Source of the DNA: 0-14-0-80-60-11 sp049322355
GTDB taxonomy: Bacteria > Desulfobacterota > Desulfobaccia > Desulfobaccales > 0-14-0-80-60-11
Length of the DNA stretch: 64,000 nucleotides
Direction of reading: 5' to 3'
Assembly (NCBI GenBank): GCA_049322355.1
Contig: JBMORG010000006.1
Coordinates: 1 to 64,000, forward strand
Shown here: positions 8,242 through 17,123 of the stretch, in pieces
How the letters are laid out: every line of letters begins with the position of its first letter
Numbering within the stretch: the stretch's first letter is position 1
Translations under genes and position numbers: made by a program
Notes under the pieces: generated by a model
Database searches by the model: none
The model's input: the letters and a program-made list of their open reading frames with translations, nothing else
What the model was told of the DNA's origin: nothing

Positions 8242-9522
8242 CTATTCCGATTCGTGCCATCTTTCCATATGATGTGCATGGGTTGTCAGGTATGCCCCAG
8301 GCTTATAAAACCGGTGGTAGAAATCCAGATCCAAGTGGTGCGCCTGTAAATAAGTAATCAGAAAGATGGAGGGCACCGTTCCAGGAAATTTGCCGAAGGT
8401 TTCAACTACATATTGCGCCTGAAGGGCCACGCATTCCCTGAACTCCTCACTATGAATTTCAGCCGCGGATCTTACTTTGGCGCTGTCCTTCCACGGACCG
8501 GGAGTTTCCGGGTGAAAGGGACCGCCAATGCCAAATTTCCGCTCACATAATGCTTCCACTGCATCCCGCATGTCTGGATAATGGGGAGGACAAAAACCTT
8601 CCATGATCCCTTCAAGGCCTGTGGGATTGGGATAAGGCCATTCTGCGCGGGTATCATAACGAAAGCCCAAGCCAGGCACTTCCGGGTTTCCGCTGGCGCC
8701 AAGCACACTGAAGGGATCGAGACCGTCGAACATCCAGCCCCCCAAACCCATTGCCTGTAGCATAAGTGCACCGGCATAACAACTGGTGGACAGCTCTGCA
8801 GTAAGTGCGGCCATGGACCATTGCTCTACAAAGGTAAGAGGCCAGGTATTTCCCACATCCACAATTCCCTTAAACTTTTCTATCCCGGGGATGGCACGTC
8901 CATTTATGTCATCGAACAGTACCAAGCCGTTTTGCAGCATATAGCACAGCATGAGCAGAATGTGCTGGGCCAGGTCGCCCACCGGGATGACCAGAAGCGT
9001 GCCCGGCCGGTTGACAACCCAGGTGTTGTGCGGCTCCATGTAAGGCACTTCGGGTGGCAGGTGCAGCCGCCCGTCTTGGATTTTCTTGATATCGCCTCTG
9101 AGGGCGTCGAGGGCAGCCTGGAAGTCCAAAGAGCCGTCCTCCTGCCTTTCGGCGCAAGCCAGGGCATCCCGGTTGGCCAAAACATAGACTCCCTCGTCGT
9201 CGGTAAAAAACGTCATACTGGTGTGAAACCCGGCGGCGGAAGGGAAGGTGCGCCCCCCGGCCGCCCCTGCATAATTGGAGAGATGCGGGGCATAACGCTG
9301 GGCCCGGTAGATCATGTAATGCCAACTGGTGTTGCCGCCGCAGGCGGTGACCACCAGCAACTTTTCCAGCTCGGAAAGAGGCACCGGAGCATGCCGGGAT
9401 TTATAGGCGAAGACTCCGTCCGGGATTTCCGCGCCCATAAAAGAACGCCGGGAACGCCGGCCCAATAAAGCCTCAACCAGACCGAAGCCAAGCATGTCTT
9501 GAAAACCCGGTGGCATTTTCAT
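8242..9522 (-). CDS. SagB-like/nitroreductase-fold protein
   Basis: A 426-residue protein that looks like an enlarged nitroreductase-fold flavoprotein. The N-terminal GRRSRRSF resembles the FMN phosphate-binding Arg segment, and GRTFPSAAGFH resembles the R-x-YPSAG-x-HP motif of SagB-type azoline oxidases. The segment ending MGLGGW matches the usual C-terminal flavin-site helix. About 150 extra residues distinguish it from ordinary nitroreductases. The reaction is unknown; no YcaO cyclodehydratase or recognisable RiPP precursor lies nearby. It is followed by the bidirectional terminator and preceded on the same strand by a Cys/Gly-rich gene at 9699-10172. Confidence 0.6.
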   Translation of the reverse strand: MKMPPGFQDMLGFGLVEALLGRRSRRSFMGAEIPDGVFAYKSRHAPVPLSELEKLLVVTACGGNTSWHYMIYRAQRYAPHLSNYAGAAGGRTFPSAAGFHTSMTFFTDDEGVYVLANRDALACAERQEDGSLDFQAALDALRGDIKKIQDGRLHLPPEVPYMEPHNTWVVNRPGTLLVIPVGDLAQHILLMLCYMLQNGLVLFDDINGRAIPGIEKFKGIVDVGNTWPLTFVEQWSMAALTAELSTSCYAGALMLQAMGLGGWMFDGLDPFSVLGASGNPEVPGLGFRYDTRAEWPYPNPTGLEGIMEGFCPPHYPDMRDAVEALCERKFGIGGPFHPETPGPWKDSAKVRSAAEIHSEEFRECVALQAQYVVETFGKFPGTVPSIFLITYLQAHHLDLDFYHRFYKPGAYLTTHAHHMERWHESE

Positions 9523-9660
9523 GGCAATAAGATTCTTGACAAGAAGGTAAGGTGCAGAAAGATTAAGGAAACTCTTACCGGGCCATCACTATATAATCCC
9601 TAATCGGAGATGACCGGCAAGTCCACGCTGTCTCCCGTACAATCTTTGGGGGGTAGATCC

Positions 9661-9683
9661 TGGGCAGGCGCCAGGCCTGCCCA
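9661..9683. repeat. GC palindrome, 9-bp stem
   Basis: TGGGCAGGC, a 5-nt loop, then GCCTGCCCA, in the gap between two minus-strand genes. There is no T tract, so it is better read as one of the window's intergenic palindromes than as a terminator. Confidence 0.6.
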
Positions 9684-9698
9684 CCGCCTTTGCAAAGT

Positions 9699-10172
9699 CT
9701 ATTTCTTGATATCCCCTTTGGGCGATTCCAGTTCAATCTCCGGCCGTTCGCAGAGCGATTCCGGGCTGTCACACCAGGACGGCAAGGGCTCGCCGGTGCC
9801 GGACACGGGCCGTTCGAACTGATCCACCACCTGCCAGCCCTTATTCTGCCAGGCAGACAACGGCGGCGGCTCAATGCCACCGAATTTGAAGCTGGCGGCG
9901 CCCCTGGTATCCAGCATCTTTACTTCCACCTGGGTGCCGTCCTTTTTGACTTTGTAGCCCCACTCGAAGTTATTGGTAGTGTTAGGGGTGGTCTTTTTGC
10001 CGATATACATGATGGTGTCGCCCTCGTGTTTCACCCGGGAGAAGGTCATGCAGCAATCGCCGATGCCGGCCCCCCCGGGGCCGGTGAGCCCGCCACAGCC
10101 GCAGTTGGCCGCCAGCAAGTCCAGCCCATCAACTTTGTAGCCACCCTTCACTTTTTCGATCAAGCCTGCCAT
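9699..10172 (-). CDS. Unknown Cys/Gly-rich 157-residue protein
   Basis: I do not recognise this soluble-looking protein. Near residues 24-42 it has a Cys/Gly cluster (NCGCGG, then GDCC) that could bind a metal or cofactor; two more Cys lie near the C-terminus. The middle resembles a beta-rich domain. ATG 10172 was chosen because a perfect AAGGAGGT (complement of 10177-10184) precedes it by four bases; the frame is open 12 codons further upstream without a comparable site. The next gene on the same strand, 177 bases on, is the SagB-like flavoprotein, so they may be co-transcribed. Confidence 0.65.
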   Translation of the reverse strand: MAGLIEKVKGGYKVDGLDLLAANCGCGGLTGPGGAGIGDCCMTFSRVKHEGDTIMYIGKKTTPNTTNNFEWGYKVKKDGTQVEVKMLDTRGAASFKFGGIEPPPLSAWQNKGWQVVDQFERPVSGTGEPLPSWCDSPESLCERPEIELESPKGDIKK

Positions 10173-10532
10173 GACAACCTCCTTGTATCCTGGTATATTC
10201 GTGAGCATCCAAGGCCCAATAAATTATTTATAATTTTAAATAATCACTAACCTTTTAAAATCAATGCGTCCTAACGGAATAATTTCTCAGAATCTTTTAT
10301 CAATATTTTTTTCTTTAAACTCTACTAATTTTGCCAAGCCAATTTTATTATAAGCCGGACAGAAGGTTTGCAGGGCGCACCATTTCGGAAGACCTTCCAT
10401 CAATTTCGAAGCCATCAGGAAAAAGCAGGAAAAGTCCCTGCACCCGACGTCTGGATATGATAAATTAAATATTTAGGTAATTCGCTTTAAACCTGGATTT
10501 GACTCCCGCAACTTAACGGAAAAAGGATAAGC
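10173..10532. other. AT-rich intergenic region with divergent promoters expected
   Basis: About 360 bases between divergent genes. It is markedly AT-rich at 10205-10350. A lone GCAGGGCGCACC near 10370 resembles half of the GC palindromes seen elsewhere. No ORF or RNA gene was seen. Confidence 0.5.
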
Positions 10533-11465
10533 ATGGTACAGAAGAAATTTTTAGGCAAGATTCATGGCGAACCTTGGGACGCATTGGCCAAAGGTCCTCG
10601 GGAAGCATTAGCAGCTATTTGGAACGATTATCTGGCGGAAGTCCTGCAAATCTCCCCAAAGAGTGAACGTTATCAAATCCTGCGCCGGGAAATCGAGGCG
10701 GCCGCAGGCTTCAAAGAGGTATATGAAAACTGGAACACCCTTCCCCCTGAGTCCCGGGCCGTTGCCTGGCGCCGACTGATGACCGCCAGCCGCAACCAGC
10801 TTTTAGAGCGCGGCCAAAGCTGCGTCCGCTGCGGTGAATGTTGCCGAAAGGGCAGCCCGGTACTGCTGGGCCCCGATCTGGGGCTCTTTGCCCGGGAAGT
10901 ATTAACGTGGAACGACGTTTACACCCTCAAGCCTGGTGAGAAGGCGACCACCCGGGAGGAGCAGGTGATTCCCCTGAAGGAAGAGCGTTTAAAGGTCCGG
11001 GAGATTCCTGGTAGTCACCAGTGTTGGTTTTATATGGCGGCAACCCGGACCTGTCGTATATATGAAGACCGGCCGGAGCAATGCCGGCGCCAGAATTGCT
11101 GGGGCGAACCCCCGGAACCGTCTGCGCCGGAGGAACTGCTGCAACGGCGCCACCTCTTTACGGGGGTGCCCGAAGTATGGGAATTGATCCAGGAGCATCA
11201 AACCCGCTGTGACTGCGCCACCATTGCCCGCCTTTTGACCGACTCGGAAACCGGCGGGGATGAGGCTGGCAATGCCCTGTTCGAGGCTTTGCATTTCGAT
11301 CATTATCTGCGGCAGATGCTTATGGACGACTGGGAGCTGACAAGAGCAGCCACTGAACTCCTGCTGGGCCGGCCTATTAGTGACTTTTTGGCGACCTATG
11401 GCGTAAAAGCCACCCTCACCCCGGAGGGAGTGTTTCGCTTAGAGGCGCAGCAGGCGCCCGCCTAA
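10533..11465 (+). CDS. YkgJ-family CxxCxxCC protein
   Basis: A 310-residue protein with the YkgJ/FliB-type metal-binding cluster: CVRCGECC near residue 96, then CRIYEDRPEQC and CW about 80 residues later, completing a probable Fe-S or zinc site. FliB, a flagellin lysine methylase, belongs to the superfamily, but no SAM-binding motif was seen here. The N-terminal 90 residues and C-terminal 100 residues are helical and family-unspecific. Function unknown. It stands alone, 88 bases before the nitroreductase. Confidence 0.8.
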   Translation: MVQKKFLGKIHGEPWDALAKGPREALAAIWNDYLAEVLQISPKSERYQILRREIEAAAGFKEVYENWNTLPPESRAVAWRRLMTASRNQLLERGQSCVRCGECCRKGSPVLLGPDLGLFAREVLTWNDVYTLKPGEKATTREEQVIPLKEERLKVREIPGSHQCWFYMAATRTCRIYEDRPEQCRRQNCWGEPPEPSAPEELLQRRHLFTGVPEVWELIQEHQTRCDCATIARLLTDSETGGDEAGNALFEALHFDHYLRQMLMDDWELTRAATELLLGRPISDFLATYGVKATLTPEGVFRLEAQQAPA

Positions 11466-11553
11466 ATTTGCCGGGGGGAGGCAAGGCCGGTGGCGACTCG
11501 CCTCATCTCCCGATGCCTGGTTATAATCTCTTTTGATCTCGAAGGAAGCTGCC

Positions 11554-12126
11554 ATGATCGAGAACTTAATCAGGAAAAATCGCAGTTGCCGACGGTTCAT
11601 CCAGAAAACGCCGGTTTCCGTCGACATCTTGAGAAAGTTGGTGAACCTGGCCCGCCTGTCTGCCTCTGCCGCCAACCTCCAGCCCCTCAAATATATTTTA
11701 TCTAACGACCCCCACAAAAATGAGATAATTTTCCCTTGCCTGGCTTGGGCCGGCTACCTGGAGGATTGGCCCGGCCCCCCGGAAGGCGAGCGGCCGTCGG
11801 CTTATATTATCGCTTTAGGTGATACGGATATCTCCAAGAATTTTGCCACTGATCTAGGGATCGCGGCCCAAAGCATCCTCCTGGGGGCCCGGGAGCACAA
11901 TCTTGCCGGCTGCATGATCGGCTCCATCAAAAGAGAACTGCTGCGGGAATTGCTCCATATCCCGGAGCGGTTTGAGATTCTCCTGGTAATTGCCCTGGGC
12001 AAACCCCTGGAAATCGTGCTCCTGGATGAGATAGAACCTGGGGGCAACATCAAATACTGGCGGGATGCGGACGGTGTTCATCATGTGCCCAAACGACCGC
12101 TGGATGAGATTATCCTCAGCGAATAA
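11554..12126 (+). CDS. Nitroreductase-family flavoprotein
   Basis: A 190-residue nitroreductase-fold FMN protein. The N-terminal RKNRSCRRF is the Arg-rich FMN phosphate contact, SASAANLQPLKY is the usual second contact, and GIAAQSILLGAREHNLAGCMIG the core helix and turn. These enzymes reduce nitroaromatics or quinones with NAD(P)H; the natural substrate here is unknown. ATG 11554 was chosen for the GAAGGAAG site upstream; the frame opens seven codons earlier. At 190 residues it is compact but within the family range. Confidence 0.88.
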   Translation: MIENLIRKNRSCRRFIQKTPVSVDILRKLVNLARLSASAANLQPLKYILSNDPHKNEIIFPCLAWAGYLEDWPGPPEGERPSAYIIALGDTDISKNFATDLGIAAQSILLGAREHNLAGCMIGSIKRELLRELLHIPERFEILLVIALGKPLEIVLLDEIEPGGNIKYWRDADGVHHVPKRPLDEIILSE

Positions 12127-12300
12127 CCGGTAAAGCAACCAACTCTACTCTGCTTACCTTCTCACTTTCCCGGTCCTGGGAACTAACGAAGCCATTTTTG
12201 GAGTTTCCCCTATCCAGATTAAGGGATTTCCTGATTGTCCCGGCTGGATTACCTTCATATACTCCAAACTTAATAAGGTTTAAAAAAGGGGATAGACATC

Positions 12301-12474
12301 ATGAGCATGGTTGCCTGTGTCTTTATCTTTTTTATGGGTGGAGTAGCGGCGCTCACTATTATGCACCTATTGTTTTTCTTCTGGGGCCGGTCTTTCAAGA
12401 AAACTGAGGATGAGCAGTATTTACAGCGGATTGCCAATATCTTGCAATGTCCGAGTTTGGGAGATCAGAAGTAA
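12301..12474 (+). CDS. Small single-span membrane protein, 57 residues
   Basis: A short frame beginning MSMVACVFIFF with one strong hydrophobic span (about residues 3-28) and a charged, amphipathic tail ending LGDQK. A purine-rich GGGGATA lies about eight bases before the ATG. The hydrophobic-then-charged pattern makes it a plausible small membrane protein, but I know no family for it. Confidence 0.45.
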   Translation: MSMVACVFIFFMGGVAALTIMHLLFFFWGRSFKKTEDEQYLQRIANILQCPSLGDQK

Positions 12475-12840
12475 CACGCGGTTCGACCGTGTGAATCTAC
12501 AGGCTCTGGCTGGTTTGATTTCCAAAAAACTCTTGGAGGTTTCTGTCCACGGATATCAAACCGCCCAGTTGCTGTCCCTGAATAACTCCAGAGATAACGC
12601 GTATTTCGGGAAGCCTTGCTGCCACCGTTGGGTTGGTCCGAAAAATTGCCAAAAATCCAGGAAATCCTCCCCATTCCAGGATATTCACTTCCTCTTGCTT
12701 TACCCCCCACAAAACCTCTCCCCGATAATTCTTTTTAGGGCAGGCCCCGAGTCAGGTTGTTTTTGAGGCCGCAGTCAAGATAAGATGGCAGGGGTTCGGT
12801 TTGAGCTGCGCCGCCTGATTTATGAGGGAAGGGGAAAGAC
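12475..12840. other. Gap without a convincing gene
   Basis: About 365 bases. Open frames exist on both strands (for example complement of 12497-12712), but none has a ribosome site or recognisable protein features. Decayed coding sequence is possible. The end of the gap carries the GGGAAGGGG site for the next gene. Confidence 0.4.
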
Positions 12841-13365
12841 ATGGACCTTACCGTTTTCAAAGGCCTGAACGCCGCTGAGTTACGAGAATATATACAGTTT
12901 TTGCTCTGGCATTACCGGGTCATGGACTCCTTCTGGTATATCAACGTCGTCCAGCATTTTGGCGAGGATACCGCCGACAGCCTGAACGAGAAAGTTTGGG
13001 ACAAGGTCGCATCCCTGGGGGCCCGGGACCTGGTCAAGCGCTTCCACATTGAAGAGCGTGGACTGACGGGCTTTGTCAAAGCTTTACGCTACTGGCCCTG
13101 GCAGATACTGGTGGGTTATGAGGTGCAGCAAGCCTCGGCTGAGGTCATCATTACCGTGCCCTCCTGCCCCACCCAGGAGGCCAGGCTCCGGCGGGGCCTG
13201 CCGGAATATCGCTGCCGGGATATGCACCGGGCCGAATTTGACAGCTTTGCCCGGCAAATCGATCCTCGCATTCGGACAGAATGCGTCTTTGCCCCGCCGG
13301 ACCCCCACCCGCCGGAGATGTTCTGCAAATGGCGGTTTACGCTGGCCGACGGCTCGGATTCCTGA
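12841..13365 (+). CDS. Conserved hypothetical protein, DUF6125-like
   Basis: A 174-residue protein beginning MDLTVFKGLNAAEL. The N-terminal half is helical and rich in Trp and Tyr (LLWHYRVMDSFWY). The C-terminal half holds four Cys, including PSCPTQE, YRCRDMH, TECVF and MFCKW, which could form a metal site. It resembles a family I recall as DUF6125; the assignment is from memory. Function unknown. It converges on the Msr gene, with a hairpin between. Confidence 0.65.
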   Translation: MDLTVFKGLNAAELREYIQFLLWHYRVMDSFWYINVVQHFGEDTADSLNEKVWDKVASLGARDLVKRFHIEERGLTGFVKALRYWPWQILVGYEVQQASAEVIITVPSCPTQEARLRRGLPEYRCRDMHRAEFDSFARQIDPRIRTECVFAPPDPHPPEMFCKWRFTLADGSDS

Positions 13366-13372
13366 GCCTCTG

Positions 13373-13394
13373 ATGCCGGGCCTGCACCCGGCAT
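13373..13394. terminator. Hairpin between convergent genes
   Basis: ATGCCGGG, 6-nt loop, CCCGGCAT lies between the stops of two convergent genes. It has no strong T tract, so terminator function is uncertain. Its 6-nt loop matches the GC palindrome family. Confidence 0.4.
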
Positions 13395-13398
13395 TAAC

Positions 13399-14520
13399 TC
13401 ATTTCCCACCTTTATCGGGACCGAAGAGCTTCAGATACTTGCCGTAGCCTTCTTTCTCCAGGTCTTCTTTGGGAATGAAGCGCAAGGCTGCGGAGTTCAT
13501 GCAATAGCGGAGGCCGGTAGGCGGAGGTCCGTCATTAAAGACATGGCCCAGGTGGGAATCGCCTTGTTTGCTGCGCACTTCGGTGCGCACCGTGAACAGC
13601 CGCCGGTCTTCCTTTTCCATAATGTTCCCGGGCTCCAGGGGTTTGGTGAAACTCGGCCAGCCGGTTCCGGAATCATATTTGTCTATGGAACTGAATAGGG
13701 GCTCGCCCGAAACGATGTCCACATAGATGCCTGCTTTTTTGTTGTCCCAGTATTCATTATTGAATGCCGGTTCCGTGCCCTCTTTTTGGGTTACCTGATA
13801 TTGTAGGGGTGTCAACTTCTTTCGCAATTCTTCGTCGCTGGGTTTGGTGAACTTGGGATTCCCCGGGGGGTTGCCGCTGGAATGGGCTGCTCCCCAGGCC
13901 TTTTCGAGAAATTGATCCCGGCCGGAATTCCAGCGGTAGTATTTGTATTTCACGGCATGGGTTTTATAGTAATCCTGGTGGTAGTCCTCTGCCCGGTAGA
14001 ATTTGGTGAAAGGCAAAATCTCTGTCACAATGGGCTTTTTAAACCGGCCGGATTTTTCCAGGGCTTGTTTGGAGGCTTCCGCCAGGCGCTTCTGCTCCGC
14101 ATCATGGTAAAAGATGGCGCTCCGATAATGGGGACCTCGATCCACGAATTGCCCGCCCGGATCGGTGGGGTCAATATGGCGCCAAAAATATTCCAGCAGC
14201 GCCTGGTAAGAGACTTTTGCCGGATCAAAGATCACCTGTACAGCCTCCACATGCCCCTTCCCAGCATAATTGTCATACGTAGGATTGTCACCGCGACCGC
14301 CGGTATAGCCGGAAATTACTTCCAGCACCCCGGGGACTTTTTCAAAATCCGATTCCACACACCAGAAACAGCCACCGGCCAGGGTGGCAGTCTGCAAGTT
14401 TTTCTGCGATTCGGCCATAGTGGTACCCTGTCCCCTTTTCTCCTGCGGATTGTTGCCGGCAAGGCCAGCGGCCACTAAAGCGCCGGTCAACAGTAATATT
14501 AGCAAGCTCTTGGTTTTCAT
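13399..14520 (-). CDS. msrAB: Exported MsrA-MsrB fusion, peptide-methionine sulfoxide reductase
   Basis: A 373-residue bifunctional repair enzyme that reduces both methionine-S- and methionine-R-sulfoxide. The N-terminal signal peptide (MKTKSLLILLL...) implies action outside the cytoplasm. MsrA (about 45-200) has the catalytic GCFWC. MsrB (about 235-365) has GTGWPSF and the catalytic Cys in RYCMNSAALRF; it lacks the CxxC zinc pairs of zinc-type MsrB. ATG 14520 was chosen because the signal peptide begins there; the frame runs open another 236 codons upstream without family similarity. No thioredoxin-like partner is adjacent. Confidence 0.93.
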   Translation of the reverse strand: MKTKSLLILLLTGALVAAGLAGNNPQEKRGQGTTMAESQKNLQTATLAGGCFWCVESDFEKVPGVLEVISGYTGGRGDNPTYDNYAGKGHVEAVQVIFDPAKVSYQALLEYFWRHIDPTDPGGQFVDRGPHYRSAIFYHDAEQKRLAEASKQALEKSGRFKKPIVTEILPFTKFYRAEDYHQDYYKTHAVKYKYYRWNSGRDQFLEKAWGAAHSSGNPPGNPKFTKPSDEELRKKLTPLQYQVTQKEGTEPAFNNEYWDNKKAGIYVDIVSGEPLFSSIDKYDSGTGWPSFTKPLEPGNIMEKEDRRLFTVRTEVRSKQGDSHLGHVFNDGPPPTGLRYCMNSAALRFIPKEDLEKEGYGKYLKLFGPDKGGK

Positions 14521-14778
14521 ATTCTTTTTGTAACCTCTTGAAAGGAACGCTACCCTTATTTTATACGTTATTATGTTAAGGCTAATCTTTTCATAATCAA
14601 GGGTGTGGCCAGATGATGCTGCCGGACTGGGTAAGGTTCGATCCAGGGCGAAGAGCTTGACAAATAAAGCCCCCTCAGATTTAATACAACTAAAATTCCG
14701 CATTCTCCGGAAGATTTGGGCCAAAGGCCGCAAAGAGCGCGGCGTGCGATGAGCTGCCCCGCTTGAAAGGAGGCGACC

Positions 14779-15621
14779 ATGCGAACCCGTGACCGGATGT
14801 TGCCCGTGGGGTGGTACCCTGCCAGCACCGCAGCGTGTAAGGCGGAGATCGAAAAATTTATTGCGGGCACGGCTCCGCTCCCTCCAGGCACCACGGTGCT
14901 GGGCGGCATTGTGCCTCACGCCGGCTGGTACTTTTCCGGCAAAGCCGCGGCCCGGGTCTTTTATCTGGCTGCCAAGGCCTTCCAACCCCAAGTAGTTTGC
15001 ATCTTCGGCGGCCACCTGGGGGGCAACTCCCCTCCTCTGCTGGTGGCCGATGAGGCCTGGGAGACCCCCTTGGGAGACCTGCCCTTGGCCACGGAATTCT
15101 ATGCGCCCCTGGGCAAACGTCTGACTCTCCGGGAGGAATACCCCGGGGATAACACTATCGAAGTACAGATTCCCTTCATCAAATACTTCTTCCCCCAAGC
15201 CAAAGCCCTGGCTCTGCGCTCGCCTCACTCCGCCACGGCCATAGAGCTAGGGAAGGCGGTGGCTGCGGTGGCCAAAGACCTTAAGGTCAGCATTCTGGCC
15301 TTCGGGTCCACTGACCTCACCCATTACGGCCCTAACTATGGCTGGGCCCCCAAGGGCCACGGCCCTGAAGCGGTGAAGTGGGTAAAGGAGGTCAATGACA
15401 AGAAATTCATCGACCAGGCCCTGAAACTGGACGGAGAGGGGATGCTCAAGACCGCGGCTCAAGACCAGAGCGCCTGCAGCGCCGGGGGGGCGGTGGCCGC
15501 AGTGGCCGCAGCCAAAGCCCAAGGGGCCGCCAACGCGGTCTTGATCGATTACTACACCAGCTACGACGTCATGCCCGGCGACAGTTTCGTGGGGTACGCC
15601 GGGATCGTCCTTAAGGAATGA
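14779..15621 (+). CDS. Memo-like protein (AmmeMemoRadiSam system protein B)
   Basis: A 280-residue member of the MEMO1 family, related to extradiol-dioxygenase folds. Visible markers are VPHAGWYFSG near residue 45, GGHLGG near 76, FGSTDLTHYG near 175 and the Cys in QDQSACSAGG near 235. In many bacteria it is encoded with an AMMECR1-domain protein and a radical SAM enzyme (the AmmeMemoRadiSam system), but neither partner lies here. Start ATG 14779 has a strong GAAAGGAGG. It is divergent from the Msr gene. Activity is unknown. Confidence 0.9.
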   Translation: MRTRDRMLPVGWYPASTAACKAEIEKFIAGTAPLPPGTTVLGGIVPHAGWYFSGKAAARVFYLAAKAFQPQVVCIFGGHLGGNSPPLLVADEAWETPLGDLPLATEFYAPLGKRLTLREEYPGDNTIEVQIPFIKYFFPQAKALALRSPHSATAIELGKAVAAVAKDLKVSILAFGSTDLTHYGPNYGWAPKGHGPEAVKWVKEVNDKKFIDQALKLDGEGMLKTAAQDQSACSAGGAVAAVAAAKAQGAANAVLIDYYTSYDVMPGDSFVGYAGIVLKE

Positions 15622-15836
15622 CAAGAATGGTTTTAAGGGGGCTATAGACTCAATGAGGATGGGCAAACCCGGGCAGGCAGAGGCTTTAATCTTGCTCCCA
15701 ATTAATTTATCGTCCTTGGGGCATCATAAGACATATCTCACTTTGCATTATTTTACATTATCGCGCATAATCACTTAGGAGAATGGGGACCTGCGCCGCC
15801 CTGTTAACCATGTGCTTAACCTTTGAGGAGGTTGAC

Positions 15837-16130
15837 ATGAACTGGATACTGGTGATGATTTTGACCATGGGGCTGCTGGTTAATTCCTGCGCCACCACTC
15901 AGGAGACCACCCAACCAAGTTTTCCTGCTTTGTGCCGGGCCATCGATTCTAATCAAGACGGCAAAATTACCAAGGAGGAACTACTGGCCGCCTCCAAAAA
16001 TAAAGAAGAAGCGGCAGCGCTTTACGACTTGTGCGATGTTCAACGTAAAGGTCACATCACTTACAGTGAACTGTCTCAATCCAATAGGCTGCAGCAAGTT
16101 ATCAGGCTAACTACTCCAGGCTTCCACTGA
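15837..16130 (+). CDS. Small EF-hand lipoprotein
   Basis: A 97-residue protein with a type II signal peptide (MNWILVMILTMGLLVNSC; lipobox LVNSC). One good EF-hand follows, DSNQDGKITKEEL, with the normal Ca-binding D-x-N-x-D-G pattern. A second loop, DVQRKGHITYSEL, lacks key acids and is probably degenerate. Ca-binding at the envelope is likely; the partner is unknown. ATG 15837 was chosen for its GAGGAGG site; the frame opens 18 codons earlier without a signal peptide. Confidence 0.8.
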   Translation: MNWILVMILTMGLLVNSCATTQETTQPSFPALCRAIDSNQDGKITKEELLAASKNKEEAAALYDLCDVQRKGHITYSELSQSNRLQQVIRLTTPGFH

Positions 16131-16253
16131 TAGGATTACAATATTAATTAATGCCCACCTATTTGAGTAGAGACCGCAGGGTAGGATCAAGTTAGACTTC
16201 ACTCATAAGGGGCGGCCGTGCGTGATAGTGCGCTGGCCCCTCCTTACATTTCC

Positions 16254-16955
16254 TCAGCCGGTGGCGCCCTGGGACCAGAATTCCCGGGCCAGGCGCGCCA
16301 GGGTGTCCGCGGGACCCACGTCCTGGGTGAGAGCGGCCAGGGTGGCAGGAGTGACCTGACCTTGGCGCACCACTTCTTCGCCGGCTTGGGCCAGGGCATC
16401 CAGGATCGCCTGGGCCTTGGGCTGAAATTCCGGAATTGATAAGAATTCAGAAGAATGGCGGTAGATTTCGGCGATGAGATCCCCGCCCAGGCACATCCGC
16501 CAGGTCAAGGACAAGGCCTGGAACATGGCGGGGTCCCAGAAGCCGCAGACGCTCAGGGTTACCACCCGGGGCATCTGCTCGAAGCGGTGAGGGACGCCGC
16601 CGGCTTCGGGCATTACCGCCAAAGGGTCCATCATGGGCAGGGTGCGCTCCACAAAGAGCTTCATGCGGGCATTCATGGTGGCGTGATAGACCGGAGAAGC
16701 CAGGACCACCAAATCGGCCGCCAGATACCGGTCGAACAACACTTCCGACATATCATCCTGCTGCACACAGCGGCCCGGGGTCTGAAGCCAGCAGCCATAA
16801 CAGCCCAGGCAATGTTTGATCTTGTAATTTCGCAGGTATAGGGTTTCCGTCGCAGCCCCGGCGCGCCGGGCCCCTTCCAGAAATTTTTGTAAGACTAGTT
16901 CGGTCTTGCTGGTTTCATTGTCCCGGGGACTGCTGTTCAAGGCCAGAATGTTCAT
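16254..16955 (-). CDS. Iron-sulfur flavoprotein/NADPH-dependent FMN reductase-like
   Basis: A 233-residue flavodoxin-fold protein. LNSSPRDNETSKTE at the N-terminus is the FMN-phosphate loop. CLGCYGCW...C (CxxCxxC and a fourth Cys eight residues on) near residue 46 is the compact cluster of archaeal-type iron-sulfur flavoproteins. SPVYHATMNARMK is the second flavin contact. It probably moves electrons between reduced carriers and an acceptor such as O2 or peroxide in anaerobes; the partner is unknown. ATG 16955 follows GGGAGG. A heptamer repeat lies 20 bases upstream of the start. Confidence 0.85.
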   Translation of the reverse strand: MNILALNSSPRDNETSKTELVLQKFLEGARRAGAATETLYLRNYKIKHCLGCYGCWLQTPGRCVQQDDMSEVLFDRYLAADLVVLASPVYHATMNARMKLFVERTLPMMDPLAVMPEAGGVPHRFEQMPRVVTLSVCGFWDPAMFQALSLTWRMCLGGDLIAEIYRHSSEFLSIPEFQPKAQAILDALAQAGEEVVRQGQVTPATLAALTQDVGPADTLARLAREFWSQGATG

Positions 16956-16974
16956 GGTGTCCTCCCGCAAGGAT

Positions 16975-17002
16975 GGTTTTCGATTTTCGGTCTTCAGTTT
17001 TC
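16975..17002 (-). repeat. Heptamer tandem repeat, GAAAACC type, four units
   Basis: On the plus strand: GGTTTTC, GATTTTC, GGTCTTC, AGTTTTC, contiguous with a 7-base period. It lies just upstream of the flavoprotein start. Confidence 0.8.
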
Positions 17003-17093
17003 GATGAAGAACAGCATTCAGGATTATCAAAAGGATGGAGAGAGGCTACTGGGAATTAGCAATAAATTCAAGAAAGAATCTCATTACCTGCGG

Positions 17094-17114
17094 TGCCCAA
17101 GCAGAGCTTGGGCA
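17094..17114. repeat. Palindrome TGCCCAAGC/GCTTGGGCA
   Basis: Perfect 9-bp stem with a 3-nt loop; a similar hairpin follows 10 bases on. Confidence 0.7.
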
Positions 17115-17123
17115 GAATGTGGC

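Noticed and set aside
12497..12712. Minus-strand frame of 71 codons in the 12475-12840 gap
   Set aside because: It has somewhat protein-like residues but no ribosome site, family or neighbour on that strand; too weak to call.
14521..15228. N-terminal extension of the MsrA-MsrB frame (about 236 codons)
   Set aside because: It overlaps the divergent Memo-like gene, has no homology features, and a signal peptide with start codon begins at 14520.
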